From: Pollutibacter soli | Lineage (GTDB): Bacteria > Bacteroidota > Bacteroidia > Chitinophagales > Chitinophagaceae | NCBI GenBank assembly: GCA_029269725.1 | Contig: JARJHS010000004.1 | Span: 186,001-250,000 of the forward strand | Reading direction: 5' to 3' | Length of the DNA: 64,000 nt | Part shown: piece after piece, positions 18,381 through 28,338 of the stretch | Numbering within the stretch: position 1 is the stretch's first letter | Layout of the letters: each line of letters starts with the position of its first letter | The notes under the pieces: model-generated | Told to the model about the DNA's origin: nothing | The model's database searches: none | The model's input: only the letters and a program-made list of their open reading frames with translations | Translations under genes and position numbers: made by a program

Positions 18381-19415
18381 ATGAACTATAAGATGGGAGC
18401 CGCCTTTGTCATGTTAATCAGCTCGCTTGCTGTATCTGATTCATTTGCTCAGACAAAGACGAAAAGTAAACAGAAAACAACCGGTACCGAAGTGCCGGCT
18501 GCTGACCAGAAAACAACGATCATTATTGACGGAGACAAGATTACTATTAATGGTAAACCCGTAACAGAGTACGACGGTGACAGAATCGTAATCGGAAGAA
18601 GAAAAGAGTCGCGTGCAGTGGAACCATATGTTTATGTTACACCGAGAGTTCATGTAGCGCCAAGAGTCGCGATGCCAGCTATGCCCCCCATGCCTCCGGC
18701 GAAATGGGATTATGATTATAACTATAGTTGGGACAATGACGTACATGTTTATGGAACCGGCAAAAGCCGTGGTCAATTAGGTGTAACTACTACAGAAGAC
18801 GCAAAGGGTTTGAAAATTACCAAAGTACTTGATGAAAGCGCTGCGTCCAAATCAGGCTTAAAGGATGGAGATATCATAACTAAAGTGGATGGTGAAAAGA
18901 TGGATGATGCCGAAGATCTGTATGAGAAAATTTCTGAGAAGAAACCAGGCTCTGAAGTCGAAATCGAATACCTGCGCGATAAAAAGACGATGAAGCAGAA
19001 AGTTAAATTGGGTGAAACGAAGGTAGCTACCACTTCCCGTTCCAGCTATTTCAGAACACCTCAGGCATTCTCTTACAATGGAGATGTTGCGATTGCTTCG
19101 CCACGTAGAGGTGAAAGTTTCAGGTTCTATAGTGGCACTCCCAAACTGGGAATCCGGATCGAAGACACAGAAGCAGGTGATGGCGTAAGGGTATTATATG
19201 TGGAAGAAGGATCAATAGCTGAAAAATCAGGAATCAAAGAAAATGATATAATTACCTCAATTGACAGCGTGGATATAAAGGACACCAATAGGGCGAGAAA
19301 TGCACTTATGGAAGCTGGAGAAAAAAAGAACTTTCCAATGATCGTAAAAAGAGGTGGTTCACCTGTGACACTGGATATTAAAATTCCAAAGACACTGCAA
19401 AAAACTGATCTCTAA
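18381..19415 (+). CDS. Periplasmic protein with two PDZ domains
   Basis: 344 residues. A signal peptide (about 1-24, ending SFAQ) is followed by a Lys/Thr-rich segment. Next comes a Pro/Met/Tyr-rich linker (about 95-115, VAMPAMPPMPPAKWDYDYNY). The first PDZ domain follows (about 130-215, GQLGVTTTEDAKGLKITKVL and SAASKSGLKDGDIITKVDGE). A second PDZ lies at about 252-338 (PKLGIRIEDTEAGDGVRVLY and SIAEKSGIKENDIITSIDSV). There is no protease domain, so it is probably an adaptor or substrate-binding protein in envelope protein control. A terminator hairpin follows the stop, so it is likely monocistronic. Confidence 0.82.
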   Translation: MNYKMGAAFVMLISSLAVSDSFAQTKTKSKQKTTGTEVPAADQKTTIIIDGDKITINGKPVTEYDGDRIVIGRRKESRAVEPYVYVTPRVHVAPRVAMPAMPPMPPAKWDYDYNYSWDNDVHVYGTGKSRGQLGVTTTEDAKGLKITKVLDESAASKSGLKDGDIITKVDGEKMDDAEDLYEKISEKKPGSEVEIEYLRDKKTMKQKVKLGETKVATTSRSSYFRTPQAFSYNGDVAIASPRRGESFRFYSGTPKLGIRIEDTEAGDGVRVLYVEEGSIAEKSGIKENDIITSIDSVDIKDTNRARNALMEAGEKKNFPMIVKRGGSPVTLDIKIPKTLQKTDL

Positions 19416-19446
19416 TAACTGATTTTCGTTTTCTCATGGTGTTTTA

Positions 19447-19475
19447 GTTCGGGATGATCTCATCCTGAACTTTTT
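19447..19475 (+). terminator. Intrinsic terminator after the PDZ protein gene
   Basis: GTTCGGGATGA pairs with TCATCCTGAAC (one wobble; the innermost pairs must open to form a loop), followed directly by TTTTT. Confidence 0.8.
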
Positions 19476-19509
19476 ACGTTAAACGTGATACGTTAAACGT
19501 TCAACGTAG
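19476..19509. repeat. ACGTTAAACGT / ACGTTCAACGT intergenic repeat
   Basis: Overlapping words ACGTTAAACGT, ACGTTAAACGT and ACGTTCAACGT lie between the PDZ terminator and the gatB promoter box. The same words occur at 30727 and 53983. Confidence 0.65.
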
Positions 19510-19517
19510 AACTTTAG

Positions 19518-19525
19518 TAATTTTG
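19518..19525 (+). promoter_or_regulatory. TAnnTTTG (-7) promoter box of gatB
   Basis: TAATTTTG lies 10 bp before the first ATG (19536) and 25 bp before the second (19551). Transcription starting a few bases downstream favours translation from 19551. Confidence 0.4.
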
Positions 19526-19550
19526 CTCTCACTAAATGGGAGAGCAGTAT

Positions 19551-21005
19551 ATGTTGGAGCAGACTTCCGGATATGAAGTAGTAATAGGTCTTGAAGTACA
19601 TGCACAGTTACAGACCAGGAGCAAATTATTCTGTGGCGATGGCACGTCTTATGGTACACCACCTAATACAGCCATCAGTCCGATAACGCTCGGTCATCCG
19701 GGAACTCTGCCGAGGATGAACAGCAAAGCAGTAGAACATGCCATCCGGATGGGGCTGGTTTGTCATTGCGACATCTCGCATTACAATTATTTCGCCCGCA
19801 AAAACTATTTTTATCCCGACCTTCCCAAAGGTTACCAGGTTTCTCAGCATACCACCCCAATCTGCAACAATGGCTTTGTAAAAATAAAGGCAGCTGGCAA
19901 AGAGAAAAAAGTCAGTCTCACAAGAATACACATGGAAGAGGATGCCGGGAAAAGTATGCATGATGAAGGTGGAGATGTGACATTACTGGATTACAACAGG
20001 GCCGGTACACCGCTAATTGAAATTGTCACTGAACCCGTGATGAATACAGCGGAAGAAGCTTCTGCGTTCTTAACCGAGATCAGAAAACTGGTACGATGGA
20101 TCGGTGCCTGCGACGGAAATATGGAAGAAGGAAGCCTGAGATGCGATGCAAATATTTCTGTTCGAAAAAAAGGTGAGGCAAAACTCGGAACAAAGGTTGA
20201 AGTTAAAAACCTGAACTCTATAAGAAATCTCAGGAAAGCGATCGAGTTTGAATCTGCAAGATTGATTGATATACTGAAGAATGATGGTAAAGTTGACCAG
20301 GAAACAAGGAGTTTTAATGCTGATGACGATACCACATTCAGTATAAGAACAAAAGAAGATGCCGATGACTATCGGTATTTTCCGGAACCGGATTTAAGTC
20401 CATTCAGCTTCACTCAAGAATATATAAACGAATTACGTGCAGGGCTACCTGCTTTACCTGAAGAGTTATTTCAGAAATATACAGCTGAGTATGGATTACC
20501 CGAGTATGATGCAGGTATTCTAAGTGATGATAAAACGTTGAGTGACTATTTTGAAAAAGCGGTGCGCGGTACTAAATATTATAAAGGTGTTGCCAACCTG
20601 CTGTTGGGTCCTGTAAAATCCTGGCTGAATGATTCAACAAAGGACTGGTCGGAATTACAGGTTGATCCCGCAGTGTGGCCAAAGCTGGTGGAACTTATTG
20701 ATTCGGGCAAACTAAGCTTTTCGCTTGCTGCTCAGAAACTGGTTCCACAATTGATTGAACAAAATCATGCTGACCCTGTTCAGCTGGCCAAAGCAATGAA
20801 TCTTTTTCAGGATGCAAATGCATCAGATATACAGAACTGGGTGGAAGAAGTATTAAACAGGATGCCGGAAAAAGTATCAGAATTCAAAAAAGGTAAAAAG
20901 GGTCTGTTGGGAATGTTCATGGGTGAAGTAAAAAAAATATCCAAAGGCAAGGCGGATCCGAAAATTACCAACGATCTGCTCCTTGAAAAACTGAATCAAC
21001 CATAA
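19551..21005 (+). CDS. gatB: Asp-tRNA(Asn)/Glu-tRNA(Gln) amidotransferase subunit B
   Basis: Subunit of GatCAB that converts Glu-tRNA-Gln or Asp-tRNA-Asn to the amide form; GatB holds the kinase site and binds tRNA. It starts LEQTSGYEVVIGLEVHAQL, the family N terminus. Other landmarks are LFCGDGTSYG, KNYFYPDLPKGYQVSQ, HMEEDAGKSMH, EEGSLRCDANISVR and DYRYFPEPDL. The C-terminal YqeY-like domain ends in KGLLGMFMGEVKK and KADPKITNDLL. An upstream ATG at 19536 would add five residues. gatA and gatC are not in the window, as is common in this phylum where gat genes are scattered. Confidence 0.96.
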   Translation: MLEQTSGYEVVIGLEVHAQLQTRSKLFCGDGTSYGTPPNTAISPITLGHPGTLPRMNSKAVEHAIRMGLVCHCDISHYNYFARKNYFYPDLPKGYQVSQHTTPICNNGFVKIKAAGKEKKVSLTRIHMEEDAGKSMHDEGGDVTLLDYNRAGTPLIEIVTEPVMNTAEEASAFLTEIRKLVRWIGACDGNMEEGSLRCDANISVRKKGEAKLGTKVEVKNLNSIRNLRKAIEFESARLIDILKNDGKVDQETRSFNADDDTTFSIRTKEDADDYRYFPEPDLSPFSFTQEYINELRAGLPALPEELFQKYTAEYGLPEYDAGILSDDKTLSDYFEKAVRGTKYYKGVANLLLGPVKSWLNDSTKDWSELQVDPAVWPKLVELIDSGKLSFSLAAQKLVPQLIEQNHADPVQLAKAMNLFQDANASDIQNWVEEVLNRMPEKVSEFKKGKKGLLGMFMGEVKKISKGKADPKITNDLLLEKLNQP

Positions 21006-21014
21006 AAATTATTT

Positions 21015-22193
21015 ATGAACAGGAACGTGTTTCGAGTAATTGTTGAAAGATTTTATCATGCACATTATTTTGCTGTTGCTTTGATGGCGATCTTCATTTT
21101 TGTTTCCTGCAAAAATGAGAATAACGAGGGCATGAAACTGGATGGTGAAATAAAAAACAATCCGGTTGCTCAATCCGTATTACTCGAAGTGGTGGAAGCC
21201 GATAAGCCCTCACCAAGGACAATTGATACGGCATTAATCGAAAAAGGCGTATCGAAATTCTTTTTGAAAGGGTTATCCGGCACTTCTGAAAATCTTTACC
21301 GTTTAAAATTCAGTAATACTGAAGAGTACATTTTACTGGTTGATGATATCAGGGACATGACGGTTTCTGCCGACATGCTGAAGTTGCGCGATTACACAAC
21401 AAATTCCCCTGCTTCCAATTCCCTTCATAACCTGTTGAATACTTTCAATGCAAAGATTGTAGCAATTGATTCACTTCGTCAGCCAGTTCTCACAATGAAG
21501 TCGACATTGAAGGATGGTGATAGTGCACTTATCGCTGGAGAAAAATTATTTAACGATGCTATTAGTGGAATTGAAGATTTCCTTTTGAAGTATGCTGATA
21601 CTGCAAAGAGTCATACAGTAGCGTTGTATGCGTTAGGACTTGGACGCGGTCAGATACCTGCTGAAAAAATGGAACCTGTGATGACAAATCTTGCACGTCG
21701 TTTTGCAGAAGTACCCGAAGTAATAAGCATCACCACAGAATTTTTCAGCTATCTGCAAAAATCAAAACAGGGTGACCTAAGCGGAAAAGCAGCACCGGAA
21801 ATAAATCTTCCGGATCCGGATGGAAAAATGATCAGCTTAAGTTCACTTCGGGGAAAATATGTGCTCGTTGATTTCTGGGCCAGCTGGTGCAGGCCATGCC
21901 GCGATGAAAACCCAAATGTAGTTGCAGCATATCAGCAATTCAAAGACAAAAACTTCACTGTCTTCGGAGTATCTCTGGATCGTGAAAAAGCAAATTGGGT
22001 GAAAGCAATCAAGGACGATGGTTTGAACTGGTCACAGGTTAGTGATCTTAAATTCTGGAGCAGCGAAGTAGTACCTGTGTATAATATCGAGGGAATTCCG
22101 TTCAATGTGCTGGTTGATCCCGAAGGGAAAATCGTTGCCAGCAACTTACGGGGACCGGCGTTGCAGAGGACCTTGCAGCAAGTGTTGAACTAG
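21015..22193 (+). CDS. TlpA-like thiol-disulfide oxidoreductase lipoprotein with DUF4369-type N-terminal domain
   Basis: 392 residues. A lipobox (about FIFVSCKN) ends the signal segment at about residue 32, so the protein is probably a lipoprotein. The middle region is a DUF4369-like strand-rich and helical part. The C-terminal thioredoxin domain has FWASWCRPC (C292, C295), then FGVSLDREKANWVKAI and the cis-Pro EGIPFNVLVDPEG. Such proteins reduce disulfides or act in cytochrome maturation in the periplasm. It follows gatB by 9 bp and is probably in the same transcript. Its TAG stop runs directly into a dispersed purine-rich repeat. Confidence 0.88.
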   Translation: MNRNVFRVIVERFYHAHYFAVALMAIFIFVSCKNENNEGMKLDGEIKNNPVAQSVLLEVVEADKPSPRTIDTALIEKGVSKFFLKGLSGTSENLYRLKFSNTEEYILLVDDIRDMTVSADMLKLRDYTTNSPASNSLHNLLNTFNAKIVAIDSLRQPVLTMKSTLKDGDSALIAGEKLFNDAISGIEDFLLKYADTAKSHTVALYALGLGRGQIPAEKMEPVMTNLARRFAEVPEVISITTEFFSYLQKSKQGDLSGKAAPEINLPDPDGKMISLSSLRGKYVLVDFWASWCRPCRDENPNVVAAYQQFKDKNFTVFGVSLDREKANWVKAIKDDGLNWSQVSDLKFWSSEVVPVYNIEGIPFNVLVDPEGKIVASNLRGPALQRTLQQVLN

Positions 22194-22222
22194 GCAGGTG
22201 GCAGGAGTAAGCAGGCAGGAGA
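22193..22222 (+). repeat. Purine-rich GGCAGGAG repeat overlapping the TlpA-like stop codon
   Basis: Begins with the last base of the TAG stop: GGCAGGTGGCAGGAGTAAG followed by CAGGCAGGAG. The rest of the 22223-22551 spacer has the near-repetitive text CTGACAACTGATAACC but no gene I can support. Confidence 0.75.
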
Positions 22223-22551
22223 GAACAGCCGGCTGTTGATGATGAAATACACAAGACATGAGTGCATCAGATTCCGGTATTTATATTTTTTCTAAAACGG
22301 CAAACAGGAGATAAAAAAGTTTAACCGGATCTTGTTCTCTGAGAAATTCTTTTTCATTTAATATCTCTGTACTTTTCTCTGTGTGCCGTTACATCGGCTG
22401 TTTATTCTGTGCTTTAACTTTTATTGCCTGAAACTGAAGAAGTCATTCTGAGAATCAGATCGGTTACATAACAGAAAGACTGTTGAATTTAATCTACTCA
22501 CTGCACTCCCGCTGACAACTGATAACCTTTAACTCACTTCCTGTCTGCCGT

Positions 22552-23250
22552 CTATTGTCTATTAAATTCTTTCACCATTTCCACCATTTGCGGCTCGGCT
22601 TTTTTCTTCGATCCGCCTTCCGCTTTGAAAGAAGAATTAAGCAATGCAAGTTGCTTTGTTAAATCAGATGCATTTTTGATTCTGATGCAGTCAGTGTCAG
22701 TCAACAAATAATATTCGGGATCGTCAAGAATATGCTGCTCAGCAGTTGCTGATGCATACGGCTTTGTTTCTTTCAATACTTTCTTTTCATAACGTAACAA
22801 TTGCACTTTACCCGAGTCAAGAACTTTAAACCATTTATTACCGGTCCTTATACAAGTCATGCTAGAATGAAGAAATTTTGCTTTTGCATTCGTCATGACA
22901 TCAATGACTTCAACCGCTTTGATATTATTGGAGGTTGCTTCCAGTTCTTCGTTTTTGTCGTTGAGATAAACTATAGTGCCGTCCATTAAGTTTACTTTTA
23001 CGGATAGGTTATTGTATGTTTTCCCATCGGATAAAATAACAGAGGCCTTCATAAATTCATCCCTGAAAAAAGGTGTTCCATCAACAACTTTTGAAAATTT
23101 TGCAGAAGAAAAAGGTTCGCCATTTACCGAGTAGTACATGTTCTGTCCGGTAACATTGATCGCCTGGTTAACATCCAGTTTTTGTTGTGCATTAACACTA
23201 TTCAGATTCAAAATACATGTAAATAGCAGCGCAGCAGAAATTGTTTTCAT
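22552..23250 (-). CDS. Secreted hypothetical protein
   Basis: About 232 residues. From the ATG at 23250 there is a clear signal peptide (MKTISAALLFTCILNLNSVNAQ). The mature part is beta-rich and includes KVVDGTPFFRDEFMKASVIL, KTYNNLSVKVNLMDGTIVYL and KWFKVLDSGKVQLLRYEKK. It ends with a basic helical tail. I do not recognise the family. An upstream TTG at 23262 adds four Lys/Asn residues and is less likely. It lies downstream of the susD terminator, so it is probably transcribed on its own. Confidence 0.65.
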   Translation of the reverse strand: MKTISAALLFTCILNLNSVNAQQKLDVNQAINVTGQNMYYSVNGEPFSSAKFSKVVDGTPFFRDEFMKASVILSDGKTYNNLSVKVNLMDGTIVYLNDKNEELEATSNNIKAVEVIDVMTNAKAKFLHSSMTCIRTGNKWFKVLDSGKVQLLRYEKKVLKETKPYASATAEQHILDDPEYYLLTDTDCIRIKNASDLTKQLALLNSSFKAEGGSKKKAEPQMVEMVKEFNRQ

Positions 23251-23340
23251 ATTCTTCTTCAATGGAAAATGAATGTACAGATAAATGCTGATTGTCTGTA
23301 AGCAAACAGCATTTATCCGTACGCAAATCGGTCTTAATAA

Positions 23341-23370
23341 AATAAAAAAAGCCGGCGAATATTCGCCGGC
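23341..23370 (-). terminator. Intrinsic terminator of the SusC/SusD operon
   Basis: On the minus strand the perfect palindrome GCCGGCGAATATTCGCCGGC (23351-23370) is followed by TTTTTTTATT. It lies 27 bp after the SusD stop and closes the susC-susD transcript. Confidence 0.92.
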
Positions 23371-23396
23371 CTAATCAAATTCTAAAAACAAAAGAA

Positions 23397-24839
23397 TTAG
23401 TAGCCTGGATTCTGGGCCATTTCTTTATTTGTAACCATCTCAGCATTTGAAATTGGCCAGATATAAATTGTATTTGACGGTGGCACAGCACTGATGGTGC
23501 TCTTCGCACCGAAAGATGCTCCCGTACGGGTCACATCACTGGTACGGAAACCTTCACCAAGCAATTCGATCCTTCTCTCAAGAAGAATTTTATCGATCAA
23601 CTCCTGTTTAGAAGCTGCTGTGATGGTAGCGGTAGCATCAGAACGCTGACGAACTGCATTTAATAATGCGAGAGCACGTGCATCAACATCAGCTGCCTGG
23701 CGAGCCAGACCTTCAGCAAGATTCAGCATTACTTCAGAATACCTGATTACCGGAACCCAGTCAGGATTCGTACCTGCATTGTTGGGCCATTTTCTCAGGT
23801 ACAATTTTCCATTGGTAACGATATTGAACTTCCTGCGGTCATCATTAGCTCCCCATTCTGTTGAAGCAACGATTCCCTGCCCTGTTTCATTCAATGTATA
23901 ATCGCCAATTCCAAACGGATCAGGATTGTAGTAGCTATTTAAGCTATTCTGTGTTCCCGGAACGTCGAGAGGCTGATAAGGAAAGGAGAAAATGGATTCT
24001 TTGGAATTGTAGGGTGAAGCAAATACGCTGGCAATAGTAGCATTCAGTCCATTTGCTACACCTGAAGGGGCATTGTACGGTGCTGAATTTGGTACCAGTT
24101 TGTTTCCTTCAGTGATCACATCTGCATATCTCCCCATTGATAAGTAAACACGCGTTTTCAGAGCGATCACAGAATTTTTATGTGCTCTGGTTGTGTTTAA
24201 GTCTGCACTGCTGTAGTTAGCAGGGATAGCAGTTTCTGCTTCATTCAGATCCTTCAGAATCTGATCATAAATCTCAGCGACAGATGAACGAGCCAGGTTA
24301 TTACTTCCACTGGAAGTTTCAGCTTTCAATCGAAGTGGAACACCTGGATTATTTCCGTTACCATCTGTATATGGTTTCGCATACAACTGTAACAAGGAGT
24401 AATAAGACAAAGCTCTCAAGAATTTACCTTCAGCAATATAGTTTGCTTTTAAAGCGTCGTCAATTGGCGAACCCGCTATACCTTCCATAACCACATTTGC
24501 CCTGTTGATCGCTGCATAAGCTGCTGACCAGAAGTTCTGTACTTCATTCGTCGTTGGCGTTACAGTAAAGTTCCAGGTCTGGAAGTTCGTTACACCGTTG
24601 TTTGTCTGATTAATAAATTCTTCACCCCTGATGTCCTGGTAATTCTGGTAGCGACCTGCATAAAATGCACCCGTTTTGACGGCAGCATACATTCCATTCA
24701 CCTGCTGTAAAACACGTGCAGGTGTACTGAATGCAACTGCATCAGATAACTGTGTTTGAGGAATAGGATCCAGTTCGTCCTTCTTACAGGAACTGATCAA
24801 AACCGACCCCGCGAATAAACTATATATGATTCGTTTCAT
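23397..24839 (-). CDS. SusD/RagB-family nutrient-binding outer membrane lipoprotein
   Basis: 480 residues. The lipobox VLISSC places the lipidated cysteine at about residue 18. It is followed by KKDELD, an acidic stretch of the kind that sends Bacteroidetes lipoproteins to the cell surface. The TPR-rich SusD fold is shown by FWSAAYAAINRANVVMEGIAG, IAEGKFLRALSYYSLLQLYA, VAEIYDQILKDLNEAETAIP and LLERRIELLGEGFRTSDVTR. SusD proteins form the lid of the SusC channel and capture ligand. The gene lies 21 bp downstream of susC. No glycoside hydrolase, protease or sigma/anti-sigma pair is adjacent, so the substrate cannot be told. Confidence 0.93.
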   Translation of the reverse strand: MKRIIYSLFAGSVLISSCKKDELDPIPQTQLSDAVAFSTPARVLQQVNGMYAAVKTGAFYAGRYQNYQDIRGEEFINQTNNGVTNFQTWNFTVTPTTNEVQNFWSAAYAAINRANVVMEGIAGSPIDDALKANYIAEGKFLRALSYYSLLQLYAKPYTDGNGNNPGVPLRLKAETSSGSNNLARSSVAEIYDQILKDLNEAETAIPANYSSADLNTTRAHKNSVIALKTRVYLSMGRYADVITEGNKLVPNSAPYNAPSGVANGLNATIASVFASPYNSKESIFSFPYQPLDVPGTQNSLNSYYNPDPFGIGDYTLNETGQGIVASTEWGANDDRRKFNIVTNGKLYLRKWPNNAGTNPDWVPVIRYSEVMLNLAEGLARQAADVDARALALLNAVRQRSDATATITAASKQELIDKILLERRIELLGEGFRTSDVTRTGASFGAKSTISAVPPSNTIYIWPISNAEMVTNKEMAQNPGY

Positions 24840-24860
24840 GATAATAACTTGTTTTTGGTT

Positions 24861-27800
24861 TTAGAATCCAACGTTTAACCCAAACAAAATTGTTCTTGCC
24901 TGAGGAACCGAGTTACGATCAACACTGGGTGAGCCATTTGCATTTCCATTTGTTGAAGTCTCCGGATCGAAACCAGTGTATTTTGTAATAGTAAATGCAT
25001 TCTGCACAGCCGCATAAAAACGGATGTTGGACAGACTGATTTTTTCTACAATATTTCTTGGTAAAGTATAACCGAGAGCAATATTTCTTCCCTTGATAAA
25101 ATCACCTTTTTCGACGTTCTGCGACAGTGGCATTGAAGAACCATTGGAAACGTTATCGTTGTAAACGATACGCGGAATGTTGGTGATGTCTCCAGGTTTC
25201 TGCCAGCGCGTAAGCGATTCTTTGGCATTATTCCAGTTACGGTTATCTCTTAAACCTGCTTTAGTTCCATTGTAAACATAGTTGCCACCAGAGAAGAAGA
25301 GCATGATGTTAAAATCGATGCCTTTGTAACGAAAAGTGTTATCCCATCCGCCAAAGAATTTTGGAAGGGCAGGACCGATAATTTTTCCGTCTGTAACCTG
25401 ATTTGGCGAACGAGGAGCTGCAGTTCCATCCAGATAAGTCCAACGATTGGTGGTAAGTGCATGGTTGTATTGTACAGCTGTTCCATCACCATAGTAAAGA
25501 ATACGTTGTCCGTTGTCCGGATTAACACCACCATCCATAATAGCCAGGAAACTTCCGATAGATTCTCCAACGCGAATAATACTTGGAGTCTCCAAACCTG
25601 AAGTCTGAACAAATATGTCTGAGTTTCCTTCTGCCAGGGCCTTTACTTCATTTTTAACAGTTGTGATATTGAAGTTAGAGTTCCATGAGAAATCCTTTGT
25701 CCTGATAATATTTGCGTTAACAGAAACCTCGATACCACTATTAACCATGCGGCCGATGTTGGTAAGGATGCTGTTTCCTGGAATACCAACAGAAGGAGCC
25801 TGTGGGTTATTAAGAATAAGATTGTTGATGTCATTGTTGTAATAAGCAAAATCAAGATTGATCCTGTTATTAAACAATCCCATTTCAAAACCCAGATCAA
25901 GTTTAGTGCTGCTTTCCCATTTCAGGTTTCTGTTACCAGCCTGGCTGTAAAACAGTGTACCCTGTGTGCCATACAATCCACTGTTGAAGAAACTGTAGAA
26001 TGCATAGTTGTCGATTCCCTGGTTGTTTCCTACAACACCATAACTTCCACGGATCTTGAAGTTGTTGATCACGCGGGCAAGTGAAGAATTCTGCCAGAAA
26101 CTTTCTTCAGAAATTCCCCAACCAACTGAAGCGCCACCAAAGTTTCCATATTTATTTTCAGGTGAAAATGCAGAATAGCCATCACGACGACCATTTAGTG
26201 AAAGGAAGTACCTTTTCTTAAAGTCATAGTTTATACGGCCGAAAAATGAAACGAGATAGTTTTCACCATAGCCATTACCAGCAGGAACAATTGTCAGGTA
26301 ACCACCCTGGTATTCATCGTAAAACGGATCCGACTGATTTCTACGATCAGCCCCCCAGGATTCAGCAAACGTGTATTGCTGCTCGTTACCTACCAAAACA
26401 TTAAGATTATGATTGGTTCCGAATGTTTTATCGTATTGGAGTACATTGGACCAGTTCCATCTTTTGTTGGAACTGTAAGTGTTCTGAGTTGCTCCGCCTA
26501 AGCTAACACCATCACCATGCAGTGCGTTGCGGTACTCCTTGTTTACAACGTTCAGGTTATCTATTCCAAAAGTCGTTCTGAAATTAAGACCCTGCATGAA
26601 ACGGATATTTGCGTAAACGTTTGACAGAATCCTGTCATTCTCAGAAGAGAATTTATTCAGGTCTATTATGTAAACCGGATTGTAATAACCGGGCACAGCG
26701 GTTTTGTTAGCACCCTGACCTATTGCATTTCCATTAACATTATAACTTCCATCGGCATTATACGGGCTGACGTTTGGTGGCATTACCAATGGCTGACGAC
26801 CAAGACCTGCAATGCTGAATGCCTGACCTGGTAGTGATCCTGTGTTCGGAGCAGCATTTTTAGAGTTAGAGTAATTCAACGATCCACCAAGTGTGAACCA
26901 GCTGTTTACTTTCTGCTCAAGTGTAAGCCTGGTTGTAAACCTTTTAAAGGAGTTCTTTACAATCATACCATCCTGGTCTGTAAAACCACCGGAGATATAA
27001 TACTGGGTACGATCTGTTGCACCTGAAACATTCACTGAATGATTCTGCGACATCCCGGTCTGATAAATATAATCATACCAGCGTGTATCGATCATTTTTC
27101 CATCAGGTCCGTTCATGGTATAAAAACCTCTGCTGGTTCCGTCTGGCGGAGTACCAGCATTGGTAAGACCTTCGTTTTTAAGATCTGTATATTCCTGTGC
27201 ATTCAATGTTTCGATGAGTTTGAAAGCCGAAGTCCATCCTACCCATCCGTCGTAATTTACACGTGGACGGCCCTGGCGGCCTTTTTTTGTAGTGATAAGC
27301 AAAACACCTGCTGCAGCTCTTGAACCGTAGATGGCTGATGCTGCTGCATCTTTCAAAATCTCGATACTTTCCACATCGTTAGGGTTTAAATCACCCAAAA
27401 CGTTATTGGATGCAGTACCACCGAAATTTCCTGTAAAAGTGGGAACACCATCAATTACAATTAATGGGAAAGAACTCAAGCTGATGGAGTTGATACCACG
27501 TACACGGATAACCGGCGGGTTGTTGAGTACTCCGTTCGGCATGGTTGCATTAACACCCGCTGCACGACCAGCTAATGCCTGGTCAAAACTCTGTACGGGA
27601 AGGTCACGGATAACAGAACCTTTTACACTGGCAACGTTTCCGGTAAGGTCCTTTTTACGTTGTGTACCATAACCTACAACTACAACTTCCTGCATGTTCC
27701 GGTCTTCCTGACCAAGAGTTACATCAAAAGAAGTTCTGTTGTTAATCGCTACTTCAAGTGAAGCGAATCCAATTCCTGTGAATACAAGTGTTTTTGCATC

Positions 27801-27995
27801 AGCAGGAAGCGATAATGAAAAAGCACCATCAGATGCAGTGGTAGTTCCGGTAGACGATCCTTTTACTGTTACTGACACATTCGGAACAGGACTTCCGTTT
27901 GCATCTGTAACCCTACCGGTAACAGTTCTGGTTTGTGCAAAAACCTGTCCCATTAATAGAACAAGCCCCAGCACTAAAAAAAACAGTTTTCTCAT
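24861..27995 (-). CDS. SusC/RagA-family TonB-dependent transporter
   Basis: 1044 residues. Order: signal peptide ending VFAQ; a carboxypeptidase-regulatory-like domain (about 22-95, TVTGRVTDANGSPVPNVSV); a junction with MQEVVVVGYGTQRKKDLTGN; a plug domain (about 115-230, VIVIDGVP, NPNDVESIEILKDAAASAIYG, AAGVLLITTKKG); and a long beta barrel ending in ILFGLNVGF. It imports large solutes across the outer membrane using TonB energy, together with the downstream SusD protein. There is no N-terminal STN domain, so it does not signal to a FecR-type anti-sigma factor. The 343-bp spacer upstream (27996-28338) holds its promoter region and nothing else I can name. Confidence 0.95.
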   Translation of the reverse strand: MRKLFFLVLGLVLLMGQVFAQTRTVTGRVTDANGSPVPNVSVTVKGSSTGTTTASDGAFSLSLPADAKTLVFTGIGFASLEVAINNRTSFDVTLGQEDRNMQEVVVVGYGTQRKKDLTGNVASVKGSVIRDLPVQSFDQALAGRAAGVNATMPNGVLNNPPVIRVRGINSISLSSFPLIVIDGVPTFTGNFGGTASNNVLGDLNPNDVESIEILKDAAASAIYGSRAAAGVLLITTKKGRQGRPRVNYDGWVGWTSAFKLIETLNAQEYTDLKNEGLTNAGTPPDGTSRGFYTMNGPDGKMIDTRWYDYIYQTGMSQNHSVNVSGATDRTQYYISGGFTDQDGMIVKNSFKRFTTRLTLEQKVNSWFTLGGSLNYSNSKNAAPNTGSLPGQAFSIAGLGRQPLVMPPNVSPYNADGSYNVNGNAIGQGANKTAVPGYYNPVYIIDLNKFSSENDRILSNVYANIRFMQGLNFRTTFGIDNLNVVNKEYRNALHGDGVSLGGATQNTYSSNKRWNWSNVLQYDKTFGTNHNLNVLVGNEQQYTFAESWGADRRNQSDPFYDEYQGGYLTIVPAGNGYGENYLVSFFGRINYDFKKRYFLSLNGRRDGYSAFSPENKYGNFGGASVGWGISEESFWQNSSLARVINNFKIRGSYGVVGNNQGIDNYAFYSFFNSGLYGTQGTLFYSQAGNRNLKWESSTKLDLGFEMGLFNNRINLDFAYYNNDINNLILNNPQAPSVGIPGNSILTNIGRMVNSGIEVSVNANIIRTKDFSWNSNFNITTVKNEVKALAEGNSDIFVQTSGLETPSIIRVGESIGSFLAIMDGGVNPDNGQRILYYGDGTAVQYNHALTTNRWTYLDGTAAPRSPNQVTDGKIIGPALPKFFGGWDNTFRYKGIDFNIMLFFSGGNYVYNGTKAGLRDNRNWNNAKESLTRWQKPGDITNIPRIVYNDNVSNGSSMPLSQNVEKGDFIKGRNIALGYTLPRNIVEKISLSNIRFYAAVQNAFTITKYTGFDPETSTNGNANGSPSVDRNSVPQARTILFGLNVGF

Positions 27996-28338
27996 GTTTC
28001 TGATTTTTTAGTTTAAAAATTCAAGGCGGTAAAAATATGGTAGGACAAGAAATTGTTAAATTTTGATGCACGGAAAATAACGGCCACGACTGGTTTCAGT
28101 CATCTATAGATGGATATGTAATCTTGCTTACTTAACAGGCACTAAGGATGCGAATAGTATTTTGAAATTCTTTCGGCAGATTAAAAATATGTGTAGACAA
28201 ATGCTAAAAAATCACCAGCATTCTTCGAAGAATTAGAAATAAATATTTGATATTATGAAAAAAATGTATAGACAGCCCATTTTAATTTTGTTTTAATCCT
28301 TCAGGCGTTGGTGACTGTCAGGAAGAAATGTTTTGCTA

